DNA of 64,000 nucleotides. Origin: Viola odorata. Lineage: Eukaryota > Streptophyta > Magnoliopsida > Malpighiales > Violaceae. The first letter of the stretch is position 1. Every line of letters starts with the position of its first letter. The stretch lies in NCBI GenBank assembly GCA_963691705.1, contig OY829539.1, forward strand, positions 64,082,327-64,146,326, read 5' to 3'. This document shows positions 24,138-36,400 of this stretch, one piece after another. Position numbers and translations under genes: made by a program. The notes beneath the pieces were generated by a model. The model was not told where the DNA came from. It saw nothing but the letters and a program-made list of their open reading frames with translations, and did no database searches.

Positions 24138-24747
24138 AACACAAAAATGGACTAATGCTGGGCTGGGCCGTGTCTCTGAAGTGGGCTTTCTAGCTTCTGG
24201 ATAAAAGATGGTCTGACCGAACACAGCGCCTCGATTATTCAACACTGATCGGTCCTAGCTAGTTTGGGCCCAAATGCACCAATCAGTACTAACCAGAGAA
24301 GTATTATATATATGCAGCAATAGACATTACTACTGAATTGCCAAAACCATATAATAATGCTTTTATATTGAAATTGAATGAAAAGATAATGAGAAGTTAC
24401 ATTGTTCTGCCACTGCAACTACAATTTTATCCTAATATAAACTGGATTTCCAAAAGACATACATACCATACGATCGAGTACAGTTGAATTGAATATATTC
24501 ATAATTATATATAATTAAGAAAAATTATAAAATAAAATCCAGATAAGCAGGATTTTTAATACGTGAGCATTAAGAAAAACCCAACCTTCAATGTAGAACC
24601 AGAACTTCTACCCAAATCAGGAATCCTGATTGACTTCCGACTACAAAGTATTAAGTATAGCCCAGCCGCTCCACTTCACTGCACTCACTGCTTCGTCAAG
24701 AAAAATAAACCTCTGAAAGTTAGCGAGAGAGAGACAGAGATCGAGTG
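24138..24747. promoter_or_regulatory. Divergent promoter between pseudouridine synthase and Sin3-like gene
   Basis: The two genes are divergently transcribed with 610 bp between their ATGs. TATA-like runs (TATTATATATATGCAG near 24302, ATTATATATAATTAAG near 24503) are present. The 5' leader before 24748 is purine-rich (GAGAGAGAGACAGAGA). No specific binding site can be proven. Confidence 0.4.
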
Positions 24748-25584
24748 ATGGAGGGAAGGATCGATTTTAGTGAAGAGGTTGATGGGTTGTTAGAGAAGTT
24801 AGCTTCCACTCAATCCCTACCGGAAAAACCTGCTGCTGAAAGATTAATCGCAATCCTGAAGGAGAAGCTCCACCGTGAACCGGAAAAATTGAGGAGGCTT
24901 AGCACCGCCCTGAATCAAGTCCTGCTCCAGATATGCAACTCCGATGGCGATGTAGTCACCGTTAAACAGGTACCCCAGGTTTTCCTTGAAAGGGTTGAGT
25001 CAATTCTTGAAGGTTATGATGAATTGATTGTTGGGTTTAATTCCTTTTTGCGGGTGCAAAACCCTAAGAAACCTGAAACTGTGATCGATCAAGAATCTGT
25101 TGCTGGGTTAATGGAAAAAGTGAGAGATTGTGGGGAGCTTGTTTACAAACCCCTTACAGAAATACTAAAACAGTACAAGTTGGGGAAGAAGATGAATTCG
25201 GATGAGTTGTTTAGCAAGATGCAGGTAACATTCTACGATTACCCGGATTTGGAAGAAGAATTCACCAAGATTCTGTCAGCTTCTAGAGCTAAAACCCGAT
25301 ATAGGCATCATCCAGATTCGGCCTGTATCAATACTGCCAAGAAGCGTAGAGAAGTTGTTCAGGTTGAGAAGAAAAAGCGAAAGGTTCGAGATGAAGAGAT
25401 TGAATTGGAGAGAACGGGTGGTAAAGAAAGGAAATTGGAGACGAAAAGAGCATCTGTTCAGGTTGAGGATTGCAGGGAAGAGATTAAATTGAAGAGAGAG
25501 GGTGGTAAAGAAAAGAAATTTGTTCAGGTTGAGGATCGCAGCGTAGATACTGAATTGGAGACAGAGGGTGGTGAAGCAGAGAAG

Positions 25585-26275
25585 TGTTGGGAAAAATCTC
25601 CCGCCCAGGATCGAACAAACAAAAATACAGAACAGCAAAAATAAACAACACACAGAATTTACGTGGAAAACCTCCAACGAGGAAAAACCACGGGCCAACT
25701 CCGAACAATCTTTCACTAATAATAAATTATTAGGTTTACAATCAAGAAAAATAAATACCCTCACTGATTTATTTTTCTCTCAATCACACAAGAAAAATAC
25801 TCTCTATTTTTCTCTCACGGGATACTCAACCGTGATCCCTCTCTCAATTCTCTCAATTGCTCTCTCTGCTGCAATTGCTCTCAATTGATACTCTTGATCT
25901 CATTCCTACGCATGCCTAAATATAGGCAAGACCAACAAATGAAAAAGGTGAAGATCAACATGATCACACACCATGTGATCATTTGACCATGTGAAATCCA
26001 TCTTGGATTTCCTTTCAATCAGCGTGGCTTCTTCCTTCCACTTTTTCCTTTCCATTATTCACATCACATGCACCAACCAACCTTTCAAAGGTCAACAAAT
26101 CAAAAGCCCACTCTTTCAATTCACTTTCCATTGTTCACATGAATTAATTCAATTAATTCACCTGCCACATTTCCAACTTTGTGCACGCCAAGCTTGCTTT
26201 TCCTTTTCTTTATTCACGTTGCCTTCTCATTGTTTTTGCAAGACAACCTTTCCACCATTGAGCTGGACACCAACA
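25585..26275 (-). repeat. LTR of gag-only element (element 3' LTR)
   Basis: 691 bp, identical by eye to the LTR at 27707-28397. It supplies the stop codon that truncates the Sin3-like gene. On the element strand it has a TATA-like motif (TATATTTA, about 25918-25925). Confidence 0.9.
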
Positions 26276-26316
26276 ATTCTCCCCCTCCAGCTCATATCAT
26301 GGGGGATCACCAATCT

Positions 26317-27678
26317 TCATACTTTCCGAGTAGAGGTCGAGTTCGCTTTCTCACCGGTCGACTCTGCAAAGCTAACTCTTCTCCTAGGCAACTCTACCTG
26401 GCCATCACAATCATTCAATCTTTTATGAGTACCTTGTACTGTACTCTTAACCGCGGTTCCAATCAATCTGTAAACATTGTTAGCAGCAAGCTCCCCCTTC
26501 ATGATTACAGCTGCTCCTCTGCTTACCCTCATCAATCTATCTCTCGCTGAATATCTATACCCGCGAGAATCCAATCTTCCGAGAGAAATTAAATTTCTTT
26601 TCAACTTCGGCACATATCTCACATTGCCGAGAGTTCTCACCAATCCATCATGCAACTTAATCTTCACATTGCCAATACCTTCAACCTCCAGTTTTTCGTT
26701 ATTGACCAATGTGACAGATTTATCATCACAATCACCAAATGTGCTAAACAATTCTTTGTTAGCACAAATGTGAAAAGAACATGCAGAATCTAAAATCCAG
26801 GAATCTCTTACCAGATCCTCACTTTTCTGCACTGCCAACAATTCAGCATCATCATCCTGAATAGTTACAGCATCATCAATCTTTTCTTTACCCTTCTGCA
26901 GTTCTTTCAGATCAGTCATCATCTTCTGACAGTGTACTCTAATGTGACCCTTCTGGTGACAATAGTAACACTCTTTCTCACTGTAGTCTGCTCTTGGTCT
27001 TGAGCTGGATCTGTTTCTTCCATAGCTGGAAGAAGCACCTCTTCCTCTGCTTCTGCCACGCTGATCCCGTCCACTCGATGACCCTTCTGTAGCTAACAGT
27101 CTGTCACTACTATTCTTGTTCTCCGCTCCTAACAGCTTCTCATTATCTATTAGGAAAGTCGTCACATCCTCCTTCTTCAAACTCGTCTTCCCTGCTGTAA
27201 GGGACTGCACCAGTGACTTGTATGATACAGGTAATGAAGAAAGGAGAAGTATCGCCTGCTCTTCATCTTCTACTTTCTCCCCCGTATTAAGCACTTTCGT
27301 CAGCAACCGATTAAAATCTGACAAGTGATTATGGATGCTCGTGCTGTCATCCATCTTCAACGAATACAAGTCTAACTTCAGACTAAGTTTGTTTGTCACA
27401 GACTTAGAAGCATAAATACTTTCTAGCTTCTCCCACATCACTTTTGGTGTCTGCTCCCCCATCACAGCATACTTTATTGATGGAGCTAATGCTAGCCTGA
27501 TCTGACTGGTCGCTTTTTTCAGGATCGTTGCCCAATCACCATCTTTCATTCCTTCTGGCTTCTTATCATCAAGAGCGACGTCGAGATCCTTCATAGTCAG
27601 CAAATCCATCACAGTTGTCTGCCATACTGCGAAATCATTCTGTCCATCAAAAGGCTCAATCTTTGCGCTGTCTGTCAT
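26317..27678 (-). CDS. Copia gag polyprotein with protease stub, 453 residues
   Basis: An uninterrupted frame from ATG 27678. It opens with a Copia N-terminal region (FDGQNDFAVWQTTVMDLL), then the gag UBN2-type domain (VMWEKLESIYASKSVTNKLS), an Arg/Ser/Gly-rich linker, and a CCHC zinc knuckle (CYYCHQKGHIRVHC). An aspartic-protease start (DSACSFHICANKELF) and a pre-integrase-like piece (ELAANNVYRL) follow before an unrelated Lys/Arg-rich end. The open frame is consistent with a working nucleocapsid protein that packages the element's RNA. No polymerase is encoded. Confidence 0.88.
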   Translation of the reverse strand: MTDSAKIEPFDGQNDFAVWQTTVMDLLTMKDLDVALDDKKPEGMKDGDWATILKKATSQIRLALAPSIKYAVMGEQTPKVMWEKLESIYASKSVTNKLSLKLDLYSLKMDDSTSIHNHLSDFNRLLTKVLNTGEKVEDEEQAILLLSSLPVSYKSLVQSLTAGKTSLKKEDVTTFLIDNEKLLGAENKNSSDRLLATEGSSSGRDQRGRSRGRGASSSYGRNRSSSRPRADYSEKECYYCHQKGHIRVHCQKMMTDLKELQKGKEKIDDAVTIQDDDAELLAVQKSEDLVRDSWILDSACSFHICANKELFSTFGDCDDKSVTLVNNEKLEVEGIGNVKIKLHDGLVRTLGNVRYVPKLKRNLISLGRLDSRGYRYSARDRLMRVSRGAAVIMKGELAANNVYRLIGTAVKSTVQGTHKRLNDCDGQVELPRRRVSFAESTGEKANSTSTRKV

Positions 27679-27706
27679 CTTTCAAACCTTAAGCTCCGCT
27701 ACCAGT

Positions 27707-28397
27707 TGTTGGGAAAAATCTCCCGCCCAGGATCGAACAAACAAAAATACAGAACAGCAAAAATAAACAACACACAGAATTTACGTGGAAAACCTCCAAC
27801 GAGGAAAAACCACGGGCCAACTCCGAACAATCTTTCACTAATAATAAATTATTAGGTTTACAATCAAGAAAAATAAATACCCTCACTGATTTATTTTTCT
27901 CTCAATCACACAAGAAAAATACTCTCTATTTTTCTCTCACGGGATACTCAACCGTGATCCCTCTCTCAATTCTCTCAATTGCTCTCTCTGCTGCAATTGC
28001 TCTCAATTGATACTCTTGATCTCATTCCTACGCATGCCTAAATATAGGCAAGACCAACAAATGAAAAAGGTGAAGATCAACATGATCACACACCATGTGA
28101 TCATTTGACCATGTGAAATCCATCTTGGATTTCCTTTCAATCAGCGTGGCTTCTTCCTTCCACTTTTTCCTTTCCATTATTCACATCACATGCACCAACC
28201 AACCTTTCAAAGGTCAACAAATCAAAAGCCCACTCTTTCAATTCACTTTCCATTGTTCACATGAATTAATTCAATTAATTCACCTGCCACATTTCCAACT
28301 TTGTGCACGCCAAGCTTGCTTTTCCTTTTCTTTATTCACGTTGCCTTCTCATTGTTTTTGCAAGACAACCTTTCCACCATTGAGCTGGACACCAACA
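27707..28397 (-). repeat. LTR of gag-only element (element 5' LTR)
   Basis: 691 bp, identical by eye to the LTR at 25585-26275. On the element strand this is the 5' LTR and should carry the promoter that drives gag leftward. Confidence 0.9.
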
Positions 28398-29101
28398 AGA
28401 AGTTGGAGGCGAAAAACTCATGTGGAGAGGAGAATTTTGATGCAAAAACGTTGAAATTGAAGGAGCAAGCACTCTGCTTCTTCGGGGAAGTCCAGCAGAG
28501 GTTATCATGTTTGATGAGATACAAAGATTTCCTAGAGCAGTTCTTCAATTACAGCAATGAAACGATTCAAAGGGCTGAGTTTGAAAGCCGGATTTTTGGT
28601 TTGCTTGGTAACCATTCTGATCTGATGAGTGAGTTTCAGCTGCTCATGAAGAATAGTGAGAGTGCTACTATGTCGTGCACTCCTAGTTATCGGCTTCTAA
28701 CTGAAGATTATCCGAAACCTTTGGCAACTGGTAGAACTGAACTTGAGATGGAAGTTTTGAATGACTGTTGGGTTTCTGTTCCTTGTAATGAAGGGTCCTC
28801 GAACTCTCGACAACACAGTCAGAAGGAAAAGATGATGTTCAAAGATGAGGATGATAGGTATGAGAAGGATATGATGGTTGGCTGGTTTGTTTCTGCTATT
28901 CAGTTCGCAGAACAGAAATTGTTATCGTCGAGTGCGGAAGGTCCTGGCGAGCTTCGGCTCAAGAGGTGTGTTGAGCAGCTTTATGGTGATCAAGCATCTG
29001 AAGTACTCAGCATGATTGAGATGGAACCAGAAAAGACTTTACCGGTGGTAAAGAAACGGTTGACGAAGAAGTTAAAGGAAATGAAATCATTGGTTCAATA
29101 G

Positions 29102-29811
29102 GAATTGTATAGATCCACCTGCTATTTGTTGCGTTTCTGCTGCCGTTTGTGCATTACAGAATGGAGTTTCCAGTGTTGGTTTTTTTGTTTCATATTGTTG
29201 TTCTGAATGATTCGCTAAATGCTTTTTTTACTTTTTCATGTGAATCTAGACTTCACTTAGTTTGAAAGAAAATGGTAAAATGAGAATATGGGTGTCGTCA
29301 ATACCCATCCTTAAAATACCCATCGTCAAAAGCTCCTCTGAACCAATAGAAAATCTGGCAACTGTATACGAGATGCATTGATTCTGCGTAACACCATTCA
29401 GGATAGCCCATTGCTCAAAGTTGATCAACTTTATGAGCACAGGTTTACAAGCACAACCTCATGTCTAAATGAACCATGCACTTAACTGACAACATGCACA
29501 GCAGTTGGAACTTAAAAGACTTAAAAGCTGGCAGAAAGACGAACTGCATGGACTGAATATACTTTCAGTATATACAGTTTACAGTACCATACATATAGCA
29601 TCCTGTAGGGAAGAGTATGTAAAACATTATAAAAGCAACAGGCAGGAATAGATGCCGCAAACAAGGTTTTGTTTTCTAACAATGGCGATCATTGTGAAGG
29701 ATCTGAATGCTTTCAGTTCAGTGAACTAAAACCCAAAAATTGGAGGTTTTCCCACGTAGCATAAATGCTTTGTCCACGTGAGAGTCACTATTTCAACATG
29801 TCAGATATTAC
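29102..29811. other. Intergenic DNA between Sin3-like gene and MIS12-like fragment
   Basis: No gene seen. I looked here on the minus strand for a further 3' exon of the MIS12-like fragment and found none. Confidence 0.45.
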
Positions 29812-30126
29812 CTAGAAATATATCTTGGAAAGAGTTGAGCTCATATTGCTTTAATGCATCACTGGCAAGTGCAGCGCAACGATCACTTGAAGCAGATTGT
29901 CGTTCTAATTCTTGGAGCTCGCGCTTGAGCTCAGCTGACCACCTCCCAACCTGTAGAACAAATTCCCAGTTTAAGATAAACTGTTCTGAAAGCACACAAT
30001 CCCCTGCTTTACAATTTACAAACTTCTTTTTACCATAGTAAGGCTTTCCCTCAAGGAATCCACCTGTGCATCAAGATCAGGATTGGGAAGCACATCTTGG
30101 CACATCAACCTTTCATCAGGTGACCC
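29812..30126 (-). pseudogene. Two-exon remnant of a MIS12-like kinetochore gene
   Basis: On the minus strand, an exon at 30034-30126 (SPDERLMCQDVLPNPDLDAQ, then VDSLRESLTM) joins in phase 0 to an exon at 29812-29950 (VGRWSAELKRELQELERQS, then DALKQYELNSFQDIF). Both edges have proper AG and GT signals. The Leu/Glu-rich heptads and the phrase Asp-Leu-Asp-Ala-Gln-x-Asp-Ser-Leu-Arg match the coiled-coil part of plant MIS12, a kinetochore scaffold protein. The N-terminal exons and final exon are missing; only 350 bp separate it from the ZW10 start. Most likely a decayed gene fragment. The family call rests on a short coiled coil. Confidence 0.5.
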
Positions 30127-30473
30127 CTAGGAAAAAACATTAAAACTGAATTTGGCATGGATTAAAAAGAAAATCTGATTTCTAAGAGCAATTACAACCA
30201 TGAAAAATAAAAAATTTAAAAATTACACAAAATATTCAAAGTGAAAATTGATGGTATACTAATTTTTTCTTTTCTTTTAAAAAGTCTAAAATTTAAGATT
30301 TGCATATTTGGTCCACAATTCCTTGTTTCAATTGGGCCCAATGAAGCCCATCTGACGTCATCGCCGGCGAAGCACGTCAGCCCTCTACCCGCCATAAACC
30401 CCTCGACAACAGTTCACATCAACTCTTCGCATCACTTCTCGTCTTCTTCAAACGTCACCATTTCCAATCAGAA
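30127..30473. promoter_or_regulatory. ZW10 promoter and 5' leader
   Basis: The 347 bp upstream of the ZW10 ATG. The stretch changes from AT-rich (30170-30300) to a pyrimidine-rich leader at 30400-30470. TGACGTCA at 30351-30358 is a perfect palindromic bZIP-type core. No clear TATA box in the last 100 bp. Confidence 0.4.
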
Positions 30474-33400
30474 ATGGACGATCTCTTCGACACTATCAAC
30501 ATCCGCGACCTCCTCTCCACCGGCGACCTCACCGACCTAACGTCGCCGCTTTCCGCACCGGATCTCCGCCTCCTCATCTCTCGCTTGGAGTCCCACTCCC
30601 TCCAAATCAAATCCAAAGTCCAATCCTACCTCCACGCGCACCATGCGGACTTCTCCTCTCTCTTCTCCCTCTGCAGCGACGCTGCTTCGCAAACCAACCG
30701 AATTGACCGCAGCCTCTCGGATCTCTTGGCGTTGCTCTCTGGTTCTCCTGTTGATGGCGAGATTAAGGGCATTGTGGAGGAGGTCACTGCGACGATGAGG
30801 GAAGCACGGGTGAAGAGGGAATTGTTGGAGCTGCTGACGGCAATTGTTGGAATTAGCGAGCGGTTGGGAGGGGTGAGAGAGGGAATCAGGAATGGACGGC
30901 TTAAATTTGCGGCGGAGGAGGTGAGGGAGTTGAAGAAGGCAGTGAGGATTGGGCATGAAGAGGAAAGAGAGCCAGTGGTTTACGGGTTGTTGAGGAAAGA
31001 GTGGCTTGATTGTTTTGAGGAGGTACTTCTTTTCTCCCCAAGTCTGGCTTTTATCTGCTGAAATTGTAAAATGGTGGTGTGATTTTTATTTGAGTTTGTG
31101 ATTGTTTTTTGAAGGAATTGGATTTGGGTTTGTAGATTCAAGAGGTGCTTGTGAGGTTCATGGAAAATGCGGTTAGGTTTGAGCCAGATTCTGGAGTTCA
31201 GGTCAAATATCAGTTGAGTGTCAATGGAATTTCTGGGGTTGACCTTCGTATGGTTCTCGAAGCAATGGAAGTGAGTGATTATCTAGGCCTCTATAATTTC
31301 ATTGATTTTGGTGATGCATGCTTGTACTATGTGCCGTTTGTTTTTCTTTTTTGCTTAGCCACTATAACTTTGTACTTAGCTGTTTAAAAAATTTAACTTC
31401 CTGTCTTGCAGTAATTCTGTGTTAACTCTCTTCCTGAAGCTAATGGGAATGTTGATTTTTAATCTGCTTGGCACTAATTTATAATGCGGATGTCTCTTAG
31501 GTGGTTGGGATATTAGATTATGGCCTCGCCAAAGTGGCAGACCAGATGATCAAGTTTGTCATCTCTCCTGCTGTAAGTTGTAGATCACGCGTGTCATTCA
31601 TAGGTGATTTAAGGAGGGACCGAGAAGAAATGGCTCATGAAGAACTGAAGATGGTACCATCAACCGGCCCCGAGGTAAATTTTGTGTAATTGAATGGTCT
31701 GAATTTTCAATTACTGTGATATAATGGACTACTAGTGTTAAAGTGGGCATGTGAAATATGTTTAATGCACATATGCATGCGGGTTACTTTCCCGGTGTAG
31801 GAATTGCATTATTTTGGTCCCATTTACTGGTGGTGGGCAGTATCAGATTTTAAAAAGTTATTTTATAGGTTAATTTTAAGCTCCTGACAGTTGGGCACGT
31901 TTTGTTCACAGATGTGCCAACATCTCTAACTCAATCTGATATTTTTTTCCTTCTATATCAGATGGAAGATGTAGATGGTGAGACCATTTATTCAGGGATT
32001 ATTCAAATCGTAAAATTCATCTACAAATGTGTGTGCTTTGAAAATGCTGCTTGGATTCGCTGTTTTGGAAGATTAACATGGCCAAGGATATCAGAGCTGG
32101 TTATTTCTAACTTTCTCTCCAAGGTTAGTATTTCCTAAGGTTCAAATGTATGCTTAGACAAACTCTCTCTATTTTATTCATTTATGGTGACAGTTATTTT
32201 CAAAATCACTTATAAAATAATATGTGCATTTTATTCTTTTCAAAATGGTTAAAGCGGGAAATAGTGTGGAGCCTGTATTTTGACCTAGCTGTTACAAATG
32301 TATTGTTGAGGACTGCATACCCTAACAATTGTATGCTATGCATGTAAAATGTGTAAAATAAGAGCTTATACTAAACAATGAGTAGAAGTTGTGTTATTAA
32401 TTGGCATGATGGAGTAAGGGAATGCCAATTCTATTTTATGCAGTATGAAGTTCATATGCCAGCATGAAAAGTAACTCCTGCAGAATTTTATACAAATGGT
32501 CCCCTAGGTTTATGGTTTAACATGGTGAACCCAAGTAATGAAATGTCAAGAGCACTTCGTTTTTAGAAAATTTTATGTTTCATGTAAAGAAGGTGATAGA
32601 TTAATTAATGGTTTCTCCTCTAAATTTTTGTGCTCTTTCCCAAAGGAGATTTTTTTAGCCCCCCCAAGTATATGCGTGAATGAAAAGTTTTAAACTATAA
32701 TTGCTACCATGATGCCCTCAATGAAATCTGCTTAGTAAAGCCAGTATAACAGTGCTACTTCTTATGGGGACCATTTGTGGCACTTCATCTTTGTTTAACA
32801 TTGTTGTTGGAGCACTAGATCAATCTCAGTTTGGAAATTTTGTTTTAGGCTGTCCCCGAAGATGCTTCAAAACTTTCTGACTTTCAGAGGATCATTCAGC
32901 TCACGTCTGAGTTTGAGATGTCTTTGAAAGATATGTCATTTATTTCTGCAGCAGATAGGTCAGAACAAAAGTTAAGCATATTTGCTGAAAATGTGGAAGT
33001 TCACTTTGCCTCTAGGAAAAAGAAGGAAATCTTGGCAAAGGCTCGTAATTTTCTTTTGCAATGTGACTTTGCCATTCCTCAGGTGAGTTTTTGAGATTGA
33101 CACACACATCTGTTACACTGCGATGTGTTAAGTGTTTGACTGCCAACTGTTTCCATAGGAGTATACAAGAAAAGGTCCTCCAAAGAATGGTGGAAAAACT
33201 GCAAATCCTTCTGAGCATGTTGTTGACTTGCTTTTCCTCTCAGAGAAGTGCATGGTTTCTAAGGCCGCTTCCCAACTAATGGGGCTTGTGCATCAGACAC
33301 TTGAGGTAGTTGGCTCATGGATGACTTACTACTGCTTTAAATTTTTTGGGAAATTTGAATTGCATGAGCTCTGTTTTTCGGGGTCATGTTACGGAAGAAC

Positions 33401-36400
33401 CATCAATGGATGCTTCATCAGGAGAGCTTTCTGCTTTCCTTTGTCATTATCGGGTGTTGTTATTTAGCACTAGCGTTTGGTTAACCTGCTAGCTTCCCTC
33501 TCTTCCTTGTTGCCTTTACCTACCTCGTGCAATTGGCTTGTCAAATTAGTTTATGTTATGAGACCTGTAGGAGGTACTGTTCCGGCATTTTATAACTTCT
33601 GAATTTGTACTAATAACTATCAGAAGCTTTCATTTGCATTGGGCTAGTCTTTTATGAAAAAAGTTTGTTGTGCCATTTTCTTTGATGGGATTGTTGCCAA
33701 GACTAATGTAAAGGTCCTGACCAGTCACTTAAAATGCCAATTTTCCTCTTGTTATTTTTGGCAACTTGGTGCAGGACATCTGCTTGTCAACTCCCAAAGT
33801 GGCTTTGGAATTCTATCATGCAGCTAGGGATGCTTTACTTCTCTACGAGGCAGTTATTCCTGTCAAGGTTAGAGTGGAACACAGTATCTTGACATCAAGT
33901 GCACATGTTTGTTTGGGTGTTTGTAGCTTGAATCTTGGGATTAATGTCCTGGAATTCTCTATTTGCTGTTGCATGCGTTGGGAATAGTCGACAGAACATA
34001 AATTGACTTTTAATAGTATTAGTGGCCTAAGTCTCTATTGCGAAGCATCATTATGTTGTTTTTGTTGTGTAGAAGTTTTCATTCTTTGTTTTTAAGATGA
34101 ATTATTATAAGTGTTGGAAGAATACTTCCATCTTTTAAGATTTCTCAGTTGAGGCTCCTTGGGATGCTTTTACCGATTGATTTGCTCAAATTATTTATTC
34201 AATTTCTTTAATTTCAGCTAATCTTCTACCAACTCCATGGTTGCCCCTGAGGTGGATTATGTTTATAGCGTTTATTTTCTGTCCTTCCAAACCTTGATGA
34301 AATATTTTATTGGTGCAATGGTTGTGCATGCACATATTTATGTTTGTGACTTGCACTTTTGGCTTATGAAGCTAGGAAGGCAGCTTGATGGAATAAACCA
34401 GGTTGCTGTCCTTATGCACAATGACTGTCTATATTTATCTCAAGAGATCCTTGGACTCACATTTGAGGTATGCATTGATCGCACTAGTTACAAAATAGTT
34501 ATTCATGATCTTCACTTGTTTTCTCCACAAACACATACACATGCCCACGCCTCCTCCCCCCCCATGCGCAGAATTTACATCATTTAAGAACACGATGCAT
34601 CTATTATCTCTTCATCAATGTATCTGTTTTTGGTGAGGGTTCTTTTCCAACTTTTTTATTTGAAATATTTACTGGGCTTTGATGGATCCATTTTGAAGAG
34701 GAGGTTAATAATTTTGAGGATGAAAGTAATCTTAATCTTAGTGGAGTCTGAAGAGTAACTTGTGGCATACCTCTGAATTATGTTTCAGTATCGCTCCGAC
34801 TTTCCAATATCCATTAAGGAACATGCTGTTTTTGTTGACTTGGCTCCACGATTTCAAGTGATGGCGGAGGAGATACTACAGAGACAAATCCAACTGATAA
34901 TTAGTAATTTGAAAGAGGTACAGTGACTGAAGTTTATGCATCAATAAAGCATGACAGTTGGCAGAAAATACAAAATAAAGTTGTCTTTACAAAATAATAT
35001 TCTTATTTGTCTGTACTTATTGCAAATATTTGTTACTATTAGGCTCTGGATGGTGCTGGTAGCTTTCAGAATACGCATCAAATGCACCAATTTGAGTCTG
35101 CAAAGTTTAGTATAGATCAGGTCTGTAATGCACCCCTTCCCTCATCTTTCGTTTTATCTAGGAGGTAGAGCTAAATGCTGCTTTATCAGGTTGTTTTTAT
35201 TCTCGAGAAAGTACATATTATATGGGAGCCACTCTTGCTGCCTTCCAAGTACAAGAAAAGCATGTGTACAGTTCTAGAGTCGGTGTTTTCTAGGATCACG
35301 ACAGAGATACTTCTTCTAGATGACTTGGCAGCTGAGGAAACATTACAGGTATTGTCTAATACTCTTAAACTTTAAGTTTTGTGGTTGTTAATGGTTCAAT
35401 GTTTGGCTGACATCACATCCATTTATGTTTCCTCAGCTTCAAAGACTGATACAATTACTACTGGAAAGCTTGTCCTCTTTACTGGAGTCCCTGATTTCTT
35501 GTTTTGAAAAGGAGATGTCAGAAGAGCATTCTAGATGTCCTCTCGATGATTTCACACCATCCTTGCGTAAACTCCGGAAGCTCTCAGGCAAGTATTTTTG
35601 TTTGTTGTTGAAGTTATCCTTGGCGTTCAAGGAAAGCCTTTCTTATGCAATGGAACTTACTTATTCTCCTTTACTCTTTGTGTTTATAATTTTCAGAACT
35701 TCTAGATATGCCTCTAAAATCCATCACAGCTGCTTGGGAAAGCGGCGAACTTCTTAGCTTTGGTTTTACAATGTCAGAGGTAAATGCCTATCCGTGGTTT
35801 GAAGTGATTGCTATTAAGTTTCTTCTGCATTGCCCCCATTATGTCGTTCCTATTTTGTTTCGTCATACCGGCGACCAGTTCCAAGAATCTGACAGGTGTT
35901 TCCCTACCCGTGGATGAGTTTTAGTTGTGAGACTATCTCATTTGCTGCCATTCCTGGGTAAATTGATGAGAAAAAAACCATAAATTATCCAACAAGCTTC
36001 CTGTAGTATAGAGGGTTGGTCCAGTGGTCTTTACTTCTTACATCATCAGAAGTGCCCACGTCAGAGTTTGAAGTTTGACTCGGCATCAACGCTTAGGACT
36101 GCATGCGTCTAGAGTGAGCCAGATATACTCAAAAGTCAAAAGGCTCTAAACTCTGGAGGTCATGTTAGCAAAGACTCCTGGTCATTGACAAAATAAATCA
36201 ACCATCGTTCCCTACTGACAACTTTTTTCTGCTAGAGCCTCAGTAAATAGAGTGAAGAGCTGTAGAAAGCATGTCTCTGATTTTAACTTGATGATGGCTC
36301 GTTCTTTGGTGCATGCTTCATCTTCTTTAAAACCCATAAGATGTTGTTACACTTTTGCAGGTCAAAGATTTCATCAGAGCCATATTTTCAGATTCAACCC

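Larger units (their letters stand above)
25585..28397 (-). mobile_element. Gag-only Copia-type LTR retrotransposon (TR-GAG-like)
   Basis: A 2813-bp element in antisense orientation to the host gene. Two 691-bp LTRs (25585-26275, 27707-28397), each starting TGTTGG and ending CAACA on the plus strand, read as identical. A 5-bp target duplication AGAAG lies at 25580-25584 and 28398-28402. On the element strand the primer-binding site TGGTAGCGGAGC (27693-27704) follows the first LTR, and a purine tract (GGAGGGGGAGAATTG, ending at 26276) precedes the second. The only coding sequence is gag with a protease stub; integrase, reverse transcriptase and RNase H are absent. It must depend on another element's enzymes. 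Gag-only LTR elements are described in dicots as TR-GAG elements. Confidence 0.92.
24748..29101 (+). pseudogene. Sin3-like protein (PAH and HDAC-interaction regions) split by an LTR element
   Basis: A one-exon gene from ATG 24748 to stop 29101, interrupted at 25585-28402 by a retrotransposon plus its target duplication. The two flanks (24748-25584 and 28403-29101) share one codon frame across the site, so the pre-insertion gene coded for 511 residues. The N-terminal part resembles a paired amphipathic helix domain (QVPQVFLERVESILEGYDEL, IVGFNSFLRV). A Lys/Glu-rich repeat region built around VQVED(R/C) follows. The C-terminal part matches the Sin3 HDAC-interacting region (CTPSYRLLTEDYPKP, EVLNDCWVSV, KDEDDRYEKDMMV). 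Full plant Sin3 scaffolds are far longer, with three PAH domains, so this is a short variant. As read, translation runs 19 codons into the LTR and stops, giving 298 residues without the HDAC-binding part. Confidence 0.8.

Noticed and set aside
26179..26550. Plus-strand frames crossing the gag-only element LTR
   Set aside because: They are antisense shadows of the LTR and gag and stop or shift inside repeat sequence.
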